This document shows, one piece after another, positions 48,262 to 59,320 of a DNA stretch of 64,000 bases. Positions within the stretch are counted from its first letter, which is position 1. Each line of letters starts with the position of its first letter. Where the stretch lies: positions 6,725,653-6,789,652 of the forward strand of contig OY482850.1 in NCBI GenBank assembly GCA_960531495.1. Direction: 5' to 3'. A program made the translations under genes and the position numbers. The stretch is from Zeus faber. Taxonomy: Eukaryota > Chordata > Actinopteri > Zeiformes > Zeidae. The notes beneath the pieces are model-generated. The model was not told where the DNA came from. It saw only the letters and a list, made by a program, of their open reading frames with translations, and did no database searches.

Positions 48262-48649
48262 TGAACATACATAGGTAAGCTCACTTTTCTGACTTGAATG
48301 AGTCATTCTGAGTACAAACAAATTTAATCATGATAAAATCTACTGGGATAAAATCCATCTCCACAACCATACTGGTAGTGAAATGTATTGTGCTGTGTAG
48401 GTGCTGTATCACTTAGTTCGGTTTCTCAGCCTGCTTGCTTTGTGGTTTTCACAGGGAAGTTGAGGAGAGCTGCAAACAGCGGTGTCTACAAGCCTACTGG
48501 AACCTACAAAGGGATTATAAGGAAGAAACACAAGAACTTTGAGGGACTGCTCATATGAGTCATTTGAGTAAGAGATTCTGCTCTGACAACTAAGCTAAAC
48601 TTTTACCTGTTAAGATTGTGCACGGCACAACAGAAAGTTAATGTTCAAT

Positions 48650-48960
48650 GGACTTTTTTTCTGTGGAGAACCCAGAGAGGGTTATTTGGTTATTATTTAT
48701 TTCATAAATAGTGTTATTATATATTTCCCGACTTTATTTTTTCTGTGAACAACCCAGAGAGGGTTATTTGGTTATTATTTATTTCACAAATAGTGTTATT
48801 TATTTCCTGACTTTTTTTCTGTGGAGATCCCAGAGAGGTTATTTGGTTATTATTTATTTAATAAAAAGTGTTATTTATTTCATTAATAGTGTTATTATTT
48901 ATTTCCTGAAATTTTTTTCTGTGAAGATCCCGGAAAGGGTTATTAATATTTGGTTATGTG
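48650..48960. repeat. Minisatellite, about four units of 75-95 bp
   Basis: The unit contains ttctgtggagaacccagaga, then gggttatttggttattattt and atttcataaatagtgtt. Units differ by small changes. It lies in the 3' non-coding part of the hAT. Confidence 0.8.
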
Positions 48961-49109
48961 TGGCTTTCTGGAAAACAATAAATCTTTACGTTTAGGCACC
49001 CCTGCGATCGTCACACTTTTTCTGTTACAAACTGACCCCGGCCCCCATCAGAGAAGGGAAAAGTTATGTGGCCCTCACAGGAAAAAGTTTGGGTACCCCT
49101 GTTTTAATA

Positions 49110-49310
49110 CATTAAGTCATTTGGCAAACACTTCTGTCCAAAGCGACTGACAATAACCCAAACGTGCATGTCTTTTTGTGGTGGGGTTAACCAGAGTATC
49201 CAGAGAAATCCCATGTGAACACAGGGAGAATATGCTGACTCCACACACAAGGCCCCTGTCATATTCAAATTCTCAACCTGAGCTATGCAATGACACAGCA
49301 CAGCAAAGAG
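49110..49310 (-). mobile_element. SINE-like repeat
   Basis: Directly next to the hAT target duplication. The plus strand shows catttggcaaacacttctgt and gtgaacacagggagaatatg, typical of fish SINE tails and cores in minus orientation. The head is diverged. Confidence 0.5.
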
Positions 49311-49614
49311 GCTTGTTGGGTTATAATTTTCTGTCACATTGTCTGATAGATGACTAATGATTTCACAACCAGGGTGTGGGGTATTTGTTCCTGCAAAAGT
49401 ATGTTTTGTTTTCGCACAGTCAATGAGTAATAAAAACAACTACAACGAACTTGAACTGCAGCTTGTGAGAGAACTCCAATGAAGCAAGGAAACTGGACAG
49501 GGCCAAAGGAGAATTTATCTGCATGAATCAGATCGCAGATGGCGTGAGGGGCGGGGCTTTATGGAGCTACCTCACATGTGTGGGGTATCGTTCTGTGATG
49601 TTGTGATGTCATCA

Positions 49615-49640
49615 CGACGTCACAACTCTCCCCCTATAAA
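49615..49640 (+). promoter_or_regulatory. Second CRE/TATA promoter
   Basis: CGACGTCA (49615-49622) with a TGATGTCA just upstream, then TATAAA (49635-49640). It shares a 21-bp identical core with the Y-box gene promoter at 4.7 kb, plus looser similarity for about 60 bp upstream. No clear gene follows. Confidence 0.55.
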
Positions 49641-49987
49641 GATGAGGGTTCGGAAGCTGGCATCATTCAAGCCTCGGACCTTGAACTTTGAGCGCATCCA
49701 GATATAAGGAACTTTTCTGACCTAATTAGTTGGAGATTTATCCACTCGGTCTTAGACCCCTTCACTTCCGAGGAGGTTTGTCGTCATTGTTTTTCATTTA
49801 ATTGTAAAAAAAAAAGACAAACTCCAGCATGATGTCCTTTCACACAGACACACACACTCACACACTGAAAGTCCATTTGTCCGGCAGCCTATTATCCCAA
49901 AAACGAACGGCCATTGCTCCAAAAATAGGGGGGGGGGGTCGGCTGAGCTGTTAGGGGTTAGGTTAGTAGTTAGCGGGTTTCAGAGCA

Positions 49988-50347
49988 ATGGGCTTTGGAG
50001 CAATGGGCTTCGGAGCAATAGCCGTTTACCTACTTATACCGAGTGACCAAACTTCGCAGGATATTTCACAGTGCCTCAAGAGTGCACCAGCACCTATGGC
50101 CACCAAATTCTCACCTCTAGTAAAGACAAGCTCGAATGTCACAAAAAAAGGAAGGACACTGCACCTGATTAGATGCGAACATAATGCATTTATGTACAAA
50201 AAAAATACAAAAGAGATAAATGATCAAAACTCAAAGCTGGGTGTTATGTCAGGTCATCTCTACCCAGTGCAGATACTCCTCGGAGCGACCACGATGGAGA
50301 AACTGCTAAATATAGCTGCTGGCAGCAATGCATGGGGTCCAGGTTAG
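49988..50347 (+). CDS. Hypothetical ORF, 119 codons
   Basis: Unrecognised. The first residues come from a 16-17-bp tandem repeat (caatgggcttyggag). It follows the CRE/TATA promoter by 350 bp, which is the only reason to list it. Chance or repeat origin is likely. Confidence 0.15.
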   Translation: MGFGAMGFGAIAVYLLIPSDQTSQDISQCLKSAPAPMATKFSPLVKTSSNVTKKGRTLHLIRCEHNAFMYKKNTKEINDQNSKLGVMSGHLYPVQILLGATTMEKLLNIAAGSNAWGPG

Positions 50348-50369
50348 TCAGTGTGTTGTGTGACGGTGT

Positions 50370-50835
50370 GACATGTGTGACAAAATTATGTACAAGTCAG
50401 TGGCAGTTTCCACCTGCCACAAACCATCCAAGTGGCATTTTCAGGGCCCTCCGGACACTGATCCTGGGCCCCAATTACCTAGACCCAGGACAGATGTGGC
50501 TGCTCACACCACACTAGCCCCACCGGCGGTGGCTGCTGTGTGGAGCAGCTAGCTGCAAGCGGTTACCCGTGGTGGTTGCTGCGGCTGCTTCTCTCCCAGT
50601 CCTCCACTGGACCCCATGGGTGCTGCAGCCGCTCGTTGACCCGCTGGTGGCTCCAGGGCGTCTTCAGGCAGCCCTTTTGTGTCCCTTCCTGTGCTGTAGA
50701 GTCCCTGTTCAGGCGACAATGTGGCAGTTTCCATCTGCCACATGCCAACCAAGTGGGGTTTTCAGGATCCTGAGCCAGAGGAGTAAAAACATCACCAGTT
50801 TATTGTGGCAAGTGGGCTAGGATGAAAAAGGTGGA
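50370..50835 (-). mobile_element. LTR fragments, inverted, of the 57.5-kb family
   Basis: Two pieces (50400-50510 and 50719-50830) each start gtggcagtttccaYctgcca and run through ccaagtgg, with the second reaching ccagtttattg. This is the reverse complement of the LTR end at 57700-57804. GC-rich sequence lies between. Confidence 0.6.
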
Positions 50836-51539
50836 ACAAGCAGCAGATGGAAAGCATGTCGTGTCAAGGGCTCATCTCCTGTTTGTGTGGCAATAGGGGT
50901 TTTACCTGTTGATGGTTACACCACAAAGCACTATTTGCAATACTGAAGAATTTATAAAGGTAAATTTTATACTATCATTAATTACAATTAATGATGACAT
51001 ACTGTATAACCGGGGCTTAATTTGTGCCGGATCCTGCCGGAACATGATCCGGGACCTTCCAGATCGGCACCTATTTGACGCACACTTGATCACATACCTG
51101 TCAACCCTCCCATTTTCCCCGGGATTCTCCCGCTGTCCTCCTGTTTAAATATTTTCCCATACAGTAAACGTCCTGTTTTTTAACCTTTCAAAAAAAAAAA
51201 AATCTCCGCTCTCCAATCTCCCTTCTCAGTGATCTCTCTGTGGGATCAGAGCAATCCTCGCGTGTCCCTGTTCCCCGTTTTCGCCAAACAAAACCAAAAA
51301 TAACATTGTTTCTATTGTAAATGTATGTATTTATTTTCCTAATTGAATGAAACATTTGATTGGCGAGCAGCCGTTGCACATGCTGCAAGTTGGCTCAAGA
51401 TGTGCCTTCTCAATAATGTCAATAATGATGGAGTGACGATTCTCGGTGCCCAATGAGTAGTCTGCAGCGTTTTTACCAATTGGAAATGATGACGGATGTG
51501 ACAAAAACATATTTTTTTACTAGCACCTCCACCAGCCAG
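50836..51539. other. No gene; MITE-like end
   Basis: 51095-51130 reads acctgtcaaccctcccattt, a sequence often found at the ends of small DNA transposons. Otherwise nothing was recognised. Confidence 0.35.
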
Positions 51540-51881
51540 CACAGCAGCCGAAGGGCCTGCGCTCCGGAAGGGGGGAGGGTGGCCCAGGGACCACGCTGTT
51601 CCAGGGAACTCGGTCTAGGTAACTGGGCCCACGGCCATGAAGCTGTATGCCTGTTGCTGGTAAGACCAATCAAATAGCAACAGTAAAAAAAAAAACACCC
51701 CCACATACACACAGGAGAGGAGCCCTTGTCATGACATGTCTTCAAGCTGCTCTGGGGTTGCTCCACCTTGCCCACTCTCTGTAATAAAACTGGAGTGTTT
51801 TCAACACCATTGCCTGTGTCTCTGTGTCGGGGGGCGCTGAAAACGTCACTTGGATGGCGTGTGGCAGGCGGATCTGCCACA
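51540..51881 (+). mobile_element. LTR fragment, 57.5-kb family
   Basis: It has aggagccc, tgtcatgacatgtc, cccactctctgtaataaaac (polyA signal) and ends in a variant of the family terminus (ggatctgccaca). The 5' end is uncertain. Confidence 0.6.
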
Positions 51882-53020
51882 TCCTTCCACTAATGTAGTC
51901 CGACAACATATCATTATACAACTATCATTCATTCATGTCCGTGGGTTCGACGGACACTTTGACCAGTTAATAATGGATCCAAACATAAACAATAGGTTTC
52001 CTGCCCTTCGGGCTGGACCCCTGATAATATAAAATACTTGTAGAGCACCATTCATACAAAATGTGCAGCTTAAAGTGCTTTACAGACATTTATGAATTAA
52101 TAATATACAGTAATCATTTAAAGTGAATGAATAGTACATTTGGGGAGAAAAACACACAAATCAAATAAATGAATTAAAGGAAAAATCAATGGTAAGAAGA
52201 ACACAATCATACCAGTTAAATGCCAGAGCAAACATATGTGTTTTCAGCTGCTTTTTAAGAATGTCCACAGAGCCTGCCTTTCTGATATTTTGTGGGATGT
52301 GTAATGTAATGTACGTAAATAACCATCACAAGTTAAAGACCTAAACAATTAACAAGAGATTGGAAAAACTCGGAAGAACAATTATGACATGTGGCCTCTT
52401 CCTGTAACGTGTAAAGATGTAATCAGGAGGGTAGCATGTGAAGGAGTATGTGAGGCAGAGGCTGACAGTGTGTGTATGTGCATTTGCACAACCTAATTAA
52501 TGCTGGGGTGTATAAGGTCAGAAACCTTTCACAGTGCCTCTGAGAAGCAAAAAGGCTCCACAGCCACCCAAAAGCTCTGCAGCTGCACAGACACCCAGCA
52601 GTCACAAGAACATTCCAAGCACAAAGCCCTGCAGCCGCAGAACCCCAAACTCACAGAAATCAAATATTGCAGCGCTTTTTATTATTCGTTCATTAAGGAC
52701 ATTTTATACCAGAACTTTGTCCCCCTATCCACCTTAAATGTGTTGTCTAGTGTTATACAGTTCTGCTGACCGAAACCATGAAATTACATTTTGTTTTTGT
52801 TTATGGACTATTGTGATCATCAATCTGTACAACGACATTGACACCTCCCACTTTCTGATGCTTTCTCTTTCTGTACCTCTTCAGGCTTTTCTTTGGAATA
52901 TTCTGAAGTTTGGACATCATAGAGAGGTTTTTGATGCAAAGTAAAGACACTACTTTAGCAGAATCGGGAACTGTCTTGCGGCTCTCTGTCATTTTGTGCC
53001 ACTGTAACGCTAATGGTTTG
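51882..53020. other. No firm gene; degenerate repeat
   Basis: 52030-52100 contains cttaaagtgctttacagaca, a common fish repeat motif, related to about 10895-10960. The frames at 52500-52770 follow a TATA-like tgtataagg and read Lys/Ser/Pro-rich sequence. They could be an upstream exon of the gene at 53 kb but no matching donor site was found. Confidence 0.35.
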
Positions 53021-53044
53021 ATTTGTTCACAGAAAGTTTCTAAA

Positions 53045-55008
53045 ATGGTAAGTTAAGTTCAGTAAGTGTTGAATTGTCAAGTAGACTGTTATATTCACAT
53101 TCTAACAATGCTCATTGAATTGACAGCATCAAGAAAGTATATTTCAAACTACAAAAATTGGTGCAAATGTGCAAACCCAGGAAGTTAAAACAACCAGAGG
53201 TACATTTCTCATTATTGTTCGTTTTTGCTGCATTCATCTTCTAATGTTATTATAGACATGCATACATTACCTTAAGAGAAAAAGCTAGGAGAGCTCACTT
53301 AAGTACACGCTAGCTATACCTGCCCAGTTGACATTTCAAATCTAAGTTTAGCTCTAAGTCCCCTTTTCTCTAAACTAGGCGTGCTGCGGAGGCATAATTT
53401 GCACTATTTATTGTCTTACTCGTTATGTTATATCTATCTTACCTTTTATTAAATTGCTATATGAATTTCCTTACAAGGTACAAGACTGGAATCTGTCAGT
53501 GTGTGATGTTTGGGCAAATTGTTGCTCTCCACACACTATATTGTACGAATGAAAATGTTAAATTTACCATGATATGTCGTTATCTGTGGGGTCTCTTAAC
53601 ATTTTCAAAATCCGTTAACGTTTGAAAAACCTTGTGGCGCGGGCAAAGCTTTAGGGAACAGTTAGAACATAATAATATTAGCTGGGTAATTAATTCATTT
53701 AATTTGTGCATTCATTTATTTAAATGTTAAAAAATTAATGTTTTGAGCACAAATATTTATTTTGAGCAGGATACAACCAAGGAGGAACCCTACATGTAGC
53801 ACCACTGCAGAAATCAATACAAAACACTGTTCTTGAACAATTCCAAGCTCTTGTGGACATGGTCGCGCGTAACAGCAGACTATTCAGACATGACAAGCAT
53901 TGAAGTCCTTTTCAAGGCAACATTTGTGAAATTACCAATCGAACACAAGTGATTTCTGAAAATAAATTTGAGAGTTCAGTTGACAGCCCTATTACGTTGT
54001 AAAACGTTCTTAATTACTTTCATACAAATTCTAGACGAGGCTGGCTACAGTGTCTTGAATCATTTTCCCAATACATATTGCTTAGTCTTTACACCCCTAT
54101 TCTTTGGGTGTCGGGCATGTAGTTGAAAATGTACATTTTTGTTGGAATTTACAGCTGGAATAGGGGATTCTAGGCCGATGAAACAGGCCCAACTCATCAA
54201 AGACAAAGCCGACATCCTGCAGGCTAAATTGGACAAACTTGAATCTGAGAATGCAAAGCTGCGTGAAGAGTTGGAGGATAAAATGAGTAAAAAGGAAGGT
54301 AAGTCTAATGTAATGCCTTATTTGAACATACATCCTCACATTGACTACTCACTGTATAGGTACTTGGCAGTACCACTGGCATTGTGATGACAATAGCGAT
54401 ATTTTGGTGTTTTACTGTGAGGTTATACCCCATAAAGCAATTATATTAATCTTACATTTCCCATGTAGCATCTTTGGATGGTGTGGATGTTAAAAGCTCT
54501 TCGGCTTCAGACGTAGGCTCAGAGTTCAGCTCTGACTCAAGCTTGAGCACATCGAGCTCGAGCATATCAAGTGAGGAGGAAAGAAGGAGGCGTAAGAAGG
54601 CCAAGAGAAAATACGAGAAGGCGCGTAGAAAAGAAAAAAAAAAGGCAAGAAGGGACAAGCGGAAAGCCCAGCAGGTGAAAAGAAACCAAGGTTAGTTGTG
54701 AAAGATATAAGATAAATGTGTGTTAGATGCAAACAGCACTCACTCTCATTCTCAAGCACTTAAATGAGCCCATAGTTGGCCATATGGTGGCACGAAAAAT
54801 TGGGCGAGAGATAAAAATGTACTCACATTTAATTTACACACTTTAACCTTCAGCGGAAAAATCACCAATCCAACTTGGCTCGATTGCCATTGACACCACA
54901 GCTATAGAAACAAAAACAGGGAAATGCACTCTTTCTCACGGGAAAAACGACACCCAAGTCATGCTTTTGGATAAACCCGCTGTTCGCTTGTCTCTTCAAA
55001 GTTTATGA
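53045..55008 (+). CDS. Spliced candidate gene: coiled coil, Ser-rich and Lys/Arg-rich protein
   Basis: Five exons join without a phase conflict: 53045-53047 (ATG just before a gtaagt donor), 53127-53199, 54155-54298, 54469-54690 and 54854-55008 (TGA at 55006-55008). That is 597 nt, 198 residues. Exon 2 reads HQESIFQTTKIGANVQTQEV. Exon 3 holds a leucine-zipper-like coiled coil (IKDKADILQAKLDKLESENA). Exon 4 has a Ser-rich acidic stretch, then a Lys/Arg-rich block (RKEKKKARRDKRKAQQ), which would suit nuclear or nucleic-acid binding. Exon 5 reads EKSPIQLGSIAIDTTAIETK and ends SLQSL. AATAAA is at 55413. The protein is unrecognised. All internal junctions after exon 2 are phase 1. No transposon motif is seen, though a DNA-transposon accessory gene is not excluded. 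Confidence 0.55.
53770..53903 (+). CDS. Alternative terminal exon of the 53-kb gene
   Basis: Acceptor tttgagcag, phase 1, compatible with the exon ending at 53199. It reads GYNQGGTLHVAPLQKSIQNT, then EQFQALVDMVARNSRLF and stops at 53901-53903, with AATAAA at 53961. Using it would give a 69-residue product lacking the coiled coil. It could also be a separate gene's last exon. Confidence 0.45.
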
Positions 55009-55412
55009 ATATTATCACCGTGCTTACTCTGGGAAACAGCAAAGGTAGTTCTGAGAGATAATATTATTTCATTCTCCACTCACAAGAAAAAGAAAGGACA
55101 AGGATGCCAAAATAAACGAGAACAACAATTAACCCTCTGGAGTCCACGCTAAATTCAGAGAAGATTTTGGTGTGATCTGATAACTATCTAAATATAACCA
55201 ACTTAACACACTCTTACTCCAAAGTGTTTGATATATCTATATAAAGGAAAATCACAGCTACATTGACGTACCATCAATAATTTGGTCAGTATCATTATGC
55301 AACTTTTAGACAGATCTTAAACACACAAGATATATAGAGTATGTTTTTGTATTTTGTGTTGCTGCCAGAAATGTTGTGGTAGCACACACTACAATATTTC
55401 GACTGTTTTGTC

Positions 55413-55418
55413 AATAAA
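55413..55418 (+). other. Polyadenylation signal after the 53-kb gene
   Basis: AATAAA about 405 bp after the stop codon in exon 5. Confidence 0.4.
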
Positions 55419-55799
55419 AAAGTTGTTCATCAAGGTCTTGGGTATACAATTAATTCAAAATAGTTGATCAAACCTGATGTCTAAATAGGTAAAAACAAGG
55501 TTTTATCACAACTTTATTTCAGTTGACCCAAGTTGGGAAATGAGTCATTAGCTAATGACCTTAAATTTCTTGACCCCCTGGTGGGGGCCATTAGAGGTGT
55601 TGAGCTGCAGCAGGCTGGGCCCTCGCGCGAAGGATTTATTGAAAATGTCAAACGATATACAAATACTCCAAAAAATGGTTTTAGGTGATAGGTGAGAAGA
55701 TCCAAGCAACTCTAGAACCAACAATCATGTTCAAGCCAAATGAAAATTTGAATTCATGAACAAAATATATATTTAGAGGATTAGGAGCATGCGGTCTTG

Positions 55800-55964
55800 G
55801 CCTGCTAGCTGGTGTAGGTGCAAGATGATTTTCTGTGGCAGCTTGTAGAGGTGCTCTCATACTGTAAAAACAAATAAAAAATAAAAAGTGTAAGGAAATG
55901 TGATATTTACATCGGATACATCTCTACAAATATGACATAGAGCTCACCAGCTTATGGACCGCAT

Positions 55965-56017
<53 letters not shown>

Positions 56018-56470
56018 GCAAATTCATTGGAAACATACCTTCGTCTGGGAAAACTGTGTGGCTGGTGTGTGACAACTTGGAGCGGGGGTGTGTTTCTCAC
56101 TGTAACCATAAGTAAAAAAAAAAAAAGGCTGTAAGGCGCAGGCAAGGGCGAAGTAGAGAGAAGAGCAGAGCTGCATAAAGGCTGCATGCTACTGTTTTCA
56201 GCTATCGCCTGGATGTGCTGTACAACGCTAAGCTTGCTTAGCAAAAGAAAAATCCCATCTCTGTACCCTGTAGCTACCGCCGGTAACACCGTTAACTGGT
56301 GTACAAGACACAGAAATAATTTAAACGTTAGCTTGTGCTAGTTAAAAAAAAAAGTTACTTACTCATCGTCAGGTTTTGGGTCCTCAGCTGGGTCAATTCT
56401 CTATTCAAAATGCTGTCTTTCTTCCTCAGTATCATGGTGATGGACATGATGATTTATCGAATCCGTCCAT
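55800..56470 (-). CDS. Possible small spliced gene, convergent with the 53-kb gene
   Basis: Three minus-strand segments join: about 56400-56365 (RIDPAEDPKPD, gtaagt donor), 56099-56039 (ttacag acceptor, gtatgt donor; EKHTPAPSCHTPATQFSQTK) and one from about 55861 (tttacag acceptor; YESTSTSCHRKSSCTYTS, then stop). The upstream part is interrupted by a stop unless another exon is used. No family is recognised; low support. Confidence 0.25.
55971..56015. repeat. (CA)n microsatellite
   Basis: About 22 CA units. Confidence 0.95.
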
Positions 56471-56919
56471 ATGTCACACTGGCGCGGGCGACCGCATCAC
56501 AGCGGGGCCCGCGGCATTATGCAAAGCAGAATCAGGGCTGGATGGAAAGGATGTGGTTTTGGAAGCCGCAAATCCATTGACGTGATAAATAGGTGTTGGT
56601 TTGGAAAGACAAGATAGAGAGAACAAATGCAAGGTCTAACTTAATGCCAAATCTAACCGAATTTAATAATTATCACATTATTCTAAAACGGAAAGTCGGA
56701 AAGTCGCGTTTCTAAGCTTTCTGGCATTTCTTTTGCTGCACGCGTATGATAAAATCCCGCGGTGGCAGAGAGAGATTTATGAACCAAAGTGATTTGGTTT
56801 TTACTTTTTCCCTGCGATCACGCGGGCGCAATTGTCGACCTCTGGGGGTTACAAGACTTGCACTCCGCACAAGCCCACTCACCTAGTGAGCAAATCTACA
56901 ATGAGATCAGGACAATTAC

Positions 56920-57830
56920 ATCTCATGTAATAATGATAATATCACCCATCAAAAGACACAATTCCTCATTCAACGAACAAGTGTGAATTATTTTGAATTC
57001 AATGACAAATCAAGGCAATTTCTTACCAATCAATTGAAACACGATTAAGAAAAAATACTTATTACAGCCATCAAAGATCCACAGGGTAGGATAACACACA
57101 CAAGACATCAATTACATATTTAGAGACTTTTATAATAAGCTATATCACTCAGATAATAAATCAACTATATCAAACATTAACTCATTCCTTGAAGATATGG
57201 ACCTCCCTAAACTTTCCACAGAGCAGGCGACCACATTAGATCAACCACATACTCTAGAAGACACTCAGGAAAGCTCTCCTCTCTATGCCGAACAATTAAT
57301 CACCTGGATCAGATGGCTACCCAGTGGAATTCGAAACACTTCTAGCCATTTATACCCCCACTATTCATCAGAATGGTTAGGGGAGTTAACTCAACCACCA
57401 ACATGCCTCCACACATGAATACTGCTCTCATTTTGGCTTTGCTCAAACCCAACAAGGACCCAACACTCACCTCCAACTATAGACCCATATGCCTAATTGT
57501 GGTGTGGGGATGGTGTGGTTTGAGCAGCCAGATCTGACCTGGGTCTAGGTAATTGGGGACCCAGGATTAGAGTGGCTGTATATCTGTTGCTCGCTGGTCT
57601 AACGAGCAACAGGTAAAACCCCCATCCCCACACACACATGAGAGGAGCCCTGTCATTACAGATGTCCAACTGCTTCTGGGCTTATTCCAACTAGCCCTCT
57701 CTCTACAATAAACTGGTGTGTCTAAAACCCTGTTGTCTGTGTCTCTGTGCTGGAGGTCCCTGAAAATGCCACTTGGTTGGTATGTGGTAGGCGAAACTGC
57801 CACACTAATTAATTGCGATTTAAAGATTAG
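56920..57830 (+). pseudogene. L1/Tx1-like LINE fragment, split by an LTR
   Basis: A broken frame reads FRDFYNKLYHSDN, then DLPKLSTEQATTLDQP and SLEEL-like sequence, then NTALILALLKPNKDPTLTSN and YRPICLI, the start of the RT domain. A solo LTR interrupts at 57498, and NCDLKI continues after it. The frame lacks a complete RT. Confidence 0.75.
57498..57804 (+). mobile_element. Solo LTR with 5-bp target duplication
   Basis: 307 bp, TGTGG...CCACA ends, flanked by CTAAT at 57493-57497 and 57805-57809. It has acaataaactggtgtg as a polyA signal. It defines the family whose pieces lie at 23.3, 50.4-50.8 and 51.5 kb. Confidence 0.9.
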
Positions 57831-58359
57831 TAAAACAGATTTTTTTTATTTTATTTTTTATTTTTTTACCTGTGCTGTCAGCATACTGGGCATACAACAA
57901 AGAGTATTTGTATGCCATTGCATCTAGGACAGATTTAGTCTGCAAGTGGAGTTCAAGTTTTCAACCTGCAATGCAACATCAAGAACTGCTGCAATAACTC
58001 TGTCCTGAGGATGACCTGTAGGATGACAAGAGCACAGTTTTTGGTGATAGAGAACCACCACCAACCCCACTCTTTGGAGAACTATTTATCATGTTTGGGT
58101 CTATAAACAACTGATCACCACTCCAAGAGGGGGAGAATCACCACGGGTGAGACAAATAAACATAGAACCAAACAACATTTACACAAAAACATAAACATTG
58201 ACGACAACATGTATTTAAAAACAATTAATTAGCTCCAGGAAAACTGGAACTACAACTGGTCACGTGGCCTCTTCCTCTCAAAGTTATCGCAGTAAATGAG
58301 AGAGGAAAGGGGAGCATTGCGACCAAGAGGGTGCTGGGGTGCACTCGAAGCAGGCTTGT
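57831..58359. other. No recognisable gene
   Basis: T-rich start (57838-57867), then sequence with only short frames. Confidence 0.4.
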
Positions 58360-58540
58360 TGGTGTGTGCGTGTGTGTGTGTGTGTGATGGGACCGCCTGT
58401 ATGTGTGTTTGTGTCCACCGGTGAGTGTACATGACTTATCCCAAGCGGTTCTGGTGTAGAAGGTCGGTATTATGTCGTGGCGCCTCCAAGCAGTGGAAAG
58501 GGCCCCAATGCCCCACCCGAGCACCCTATTTTTCTTTTCA

Positions 58541-58671
58541 AAGACCGACAGACACAGCCATCAGGGGTTAAGTGTCTTGCTCAAGGACACTACAGTATGC
58601 TAGCAGGAGGATCCTGGGATCGAACCAGCAACCTTTAGTTTACTAGATGACCACCTCCTGGGCTACCATCC
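58541..58671 (-). mobile_element. SINE, truncated
   Basis: Same family as 30803-31003 (ttaagtgtcttgctcaagga, then gcaggaggatcctgggat). It lacks the conserved tail. Confidence 0.75.
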
Positions 58672-58908
58672 AGCTGTGGAGATATCAGTTTTTGGATTGC
58701 AGCATTACAGTCCCCCCCACTGAGTGGTAAGACCGTGGTTTAAGTCCAATTTATTGAATAGTCTGAAATAGCTGAGAATTTAGATATAAGATTGAGCACC
58801 TCTGGTAGGGATGATATTGGGTTCCGTACATACAACAAGATATTTTCTGCATACAAACTGATTTTGTGAACAGAGTTTCCTGTTTGTATGCCTATGATAT
58901 TACTGTTT

Positions 58909-59320
58909 TGCACTGCTGCCTCACAGCAAGAAGGTCCTGGGTTCGATTCCCGCCTGTGGCGCTGTTGGCACTGTGCTCCGGCGAGTTATCTCCCAAATAG
59001 GAGCCTTTCTGTGTGGAGTTTGCATGTTCTCCCTGTGCTCACATGGGGTTTCCTCCACCTCACGTCAGTAAGGACCCCCACCAAAAACATGCACCCATCA
59101 TCGTCTGACCAGCAATGGACATTTATCACCAGGTCCCCGGGCGCGTCCACGTATGCTGCCCACTGCTCCTGGTTGTGGCCCCGGAGGAAGGACAAGCCAG
59201 GATGGGTCAAAAGCAGAGGATCCATTTCACCGGCCACCATCAAAGCATGTGCGTGTGTGTGTGTGCAAGCATGTGTTGTAGTGTGGTGTGTTGCGTGACG
59301 AATAAAGACTGTTTCTTCTT
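58909..59320 (+). mobile_element. SINE, 5'-truncated, inside the L1
   Basis: Same family as 45773-46188, keeping the B box ggttcgattcccg. The A-box end is missing. ACTGTTT occurs on both sides but may be partly SINE tail. Confidence 0.8.

Larger units (their letters stand above)
46508..49101 (+). mobile_element. hAT transposon (GTF2IRD2/ZBED-like), complete ends
   Basis: Left end TAGTGGTCCCCAAACT and right end, complement of AAGTTTGGGTACCCCTG, give short TIRs. The 8-bp target duplication TTTTAATA is exact at 46500-46507 and 49102-49109. The interior holds a broken transposase, a nested SINE and a minisatellite. Confidence 0.95.

Noticed and set aside
48650-48960. CRISPR-like repeats
   Set aside because: Units are adjacent with no unique spacers, in a vertebrate transposon; it is a minisatellite.
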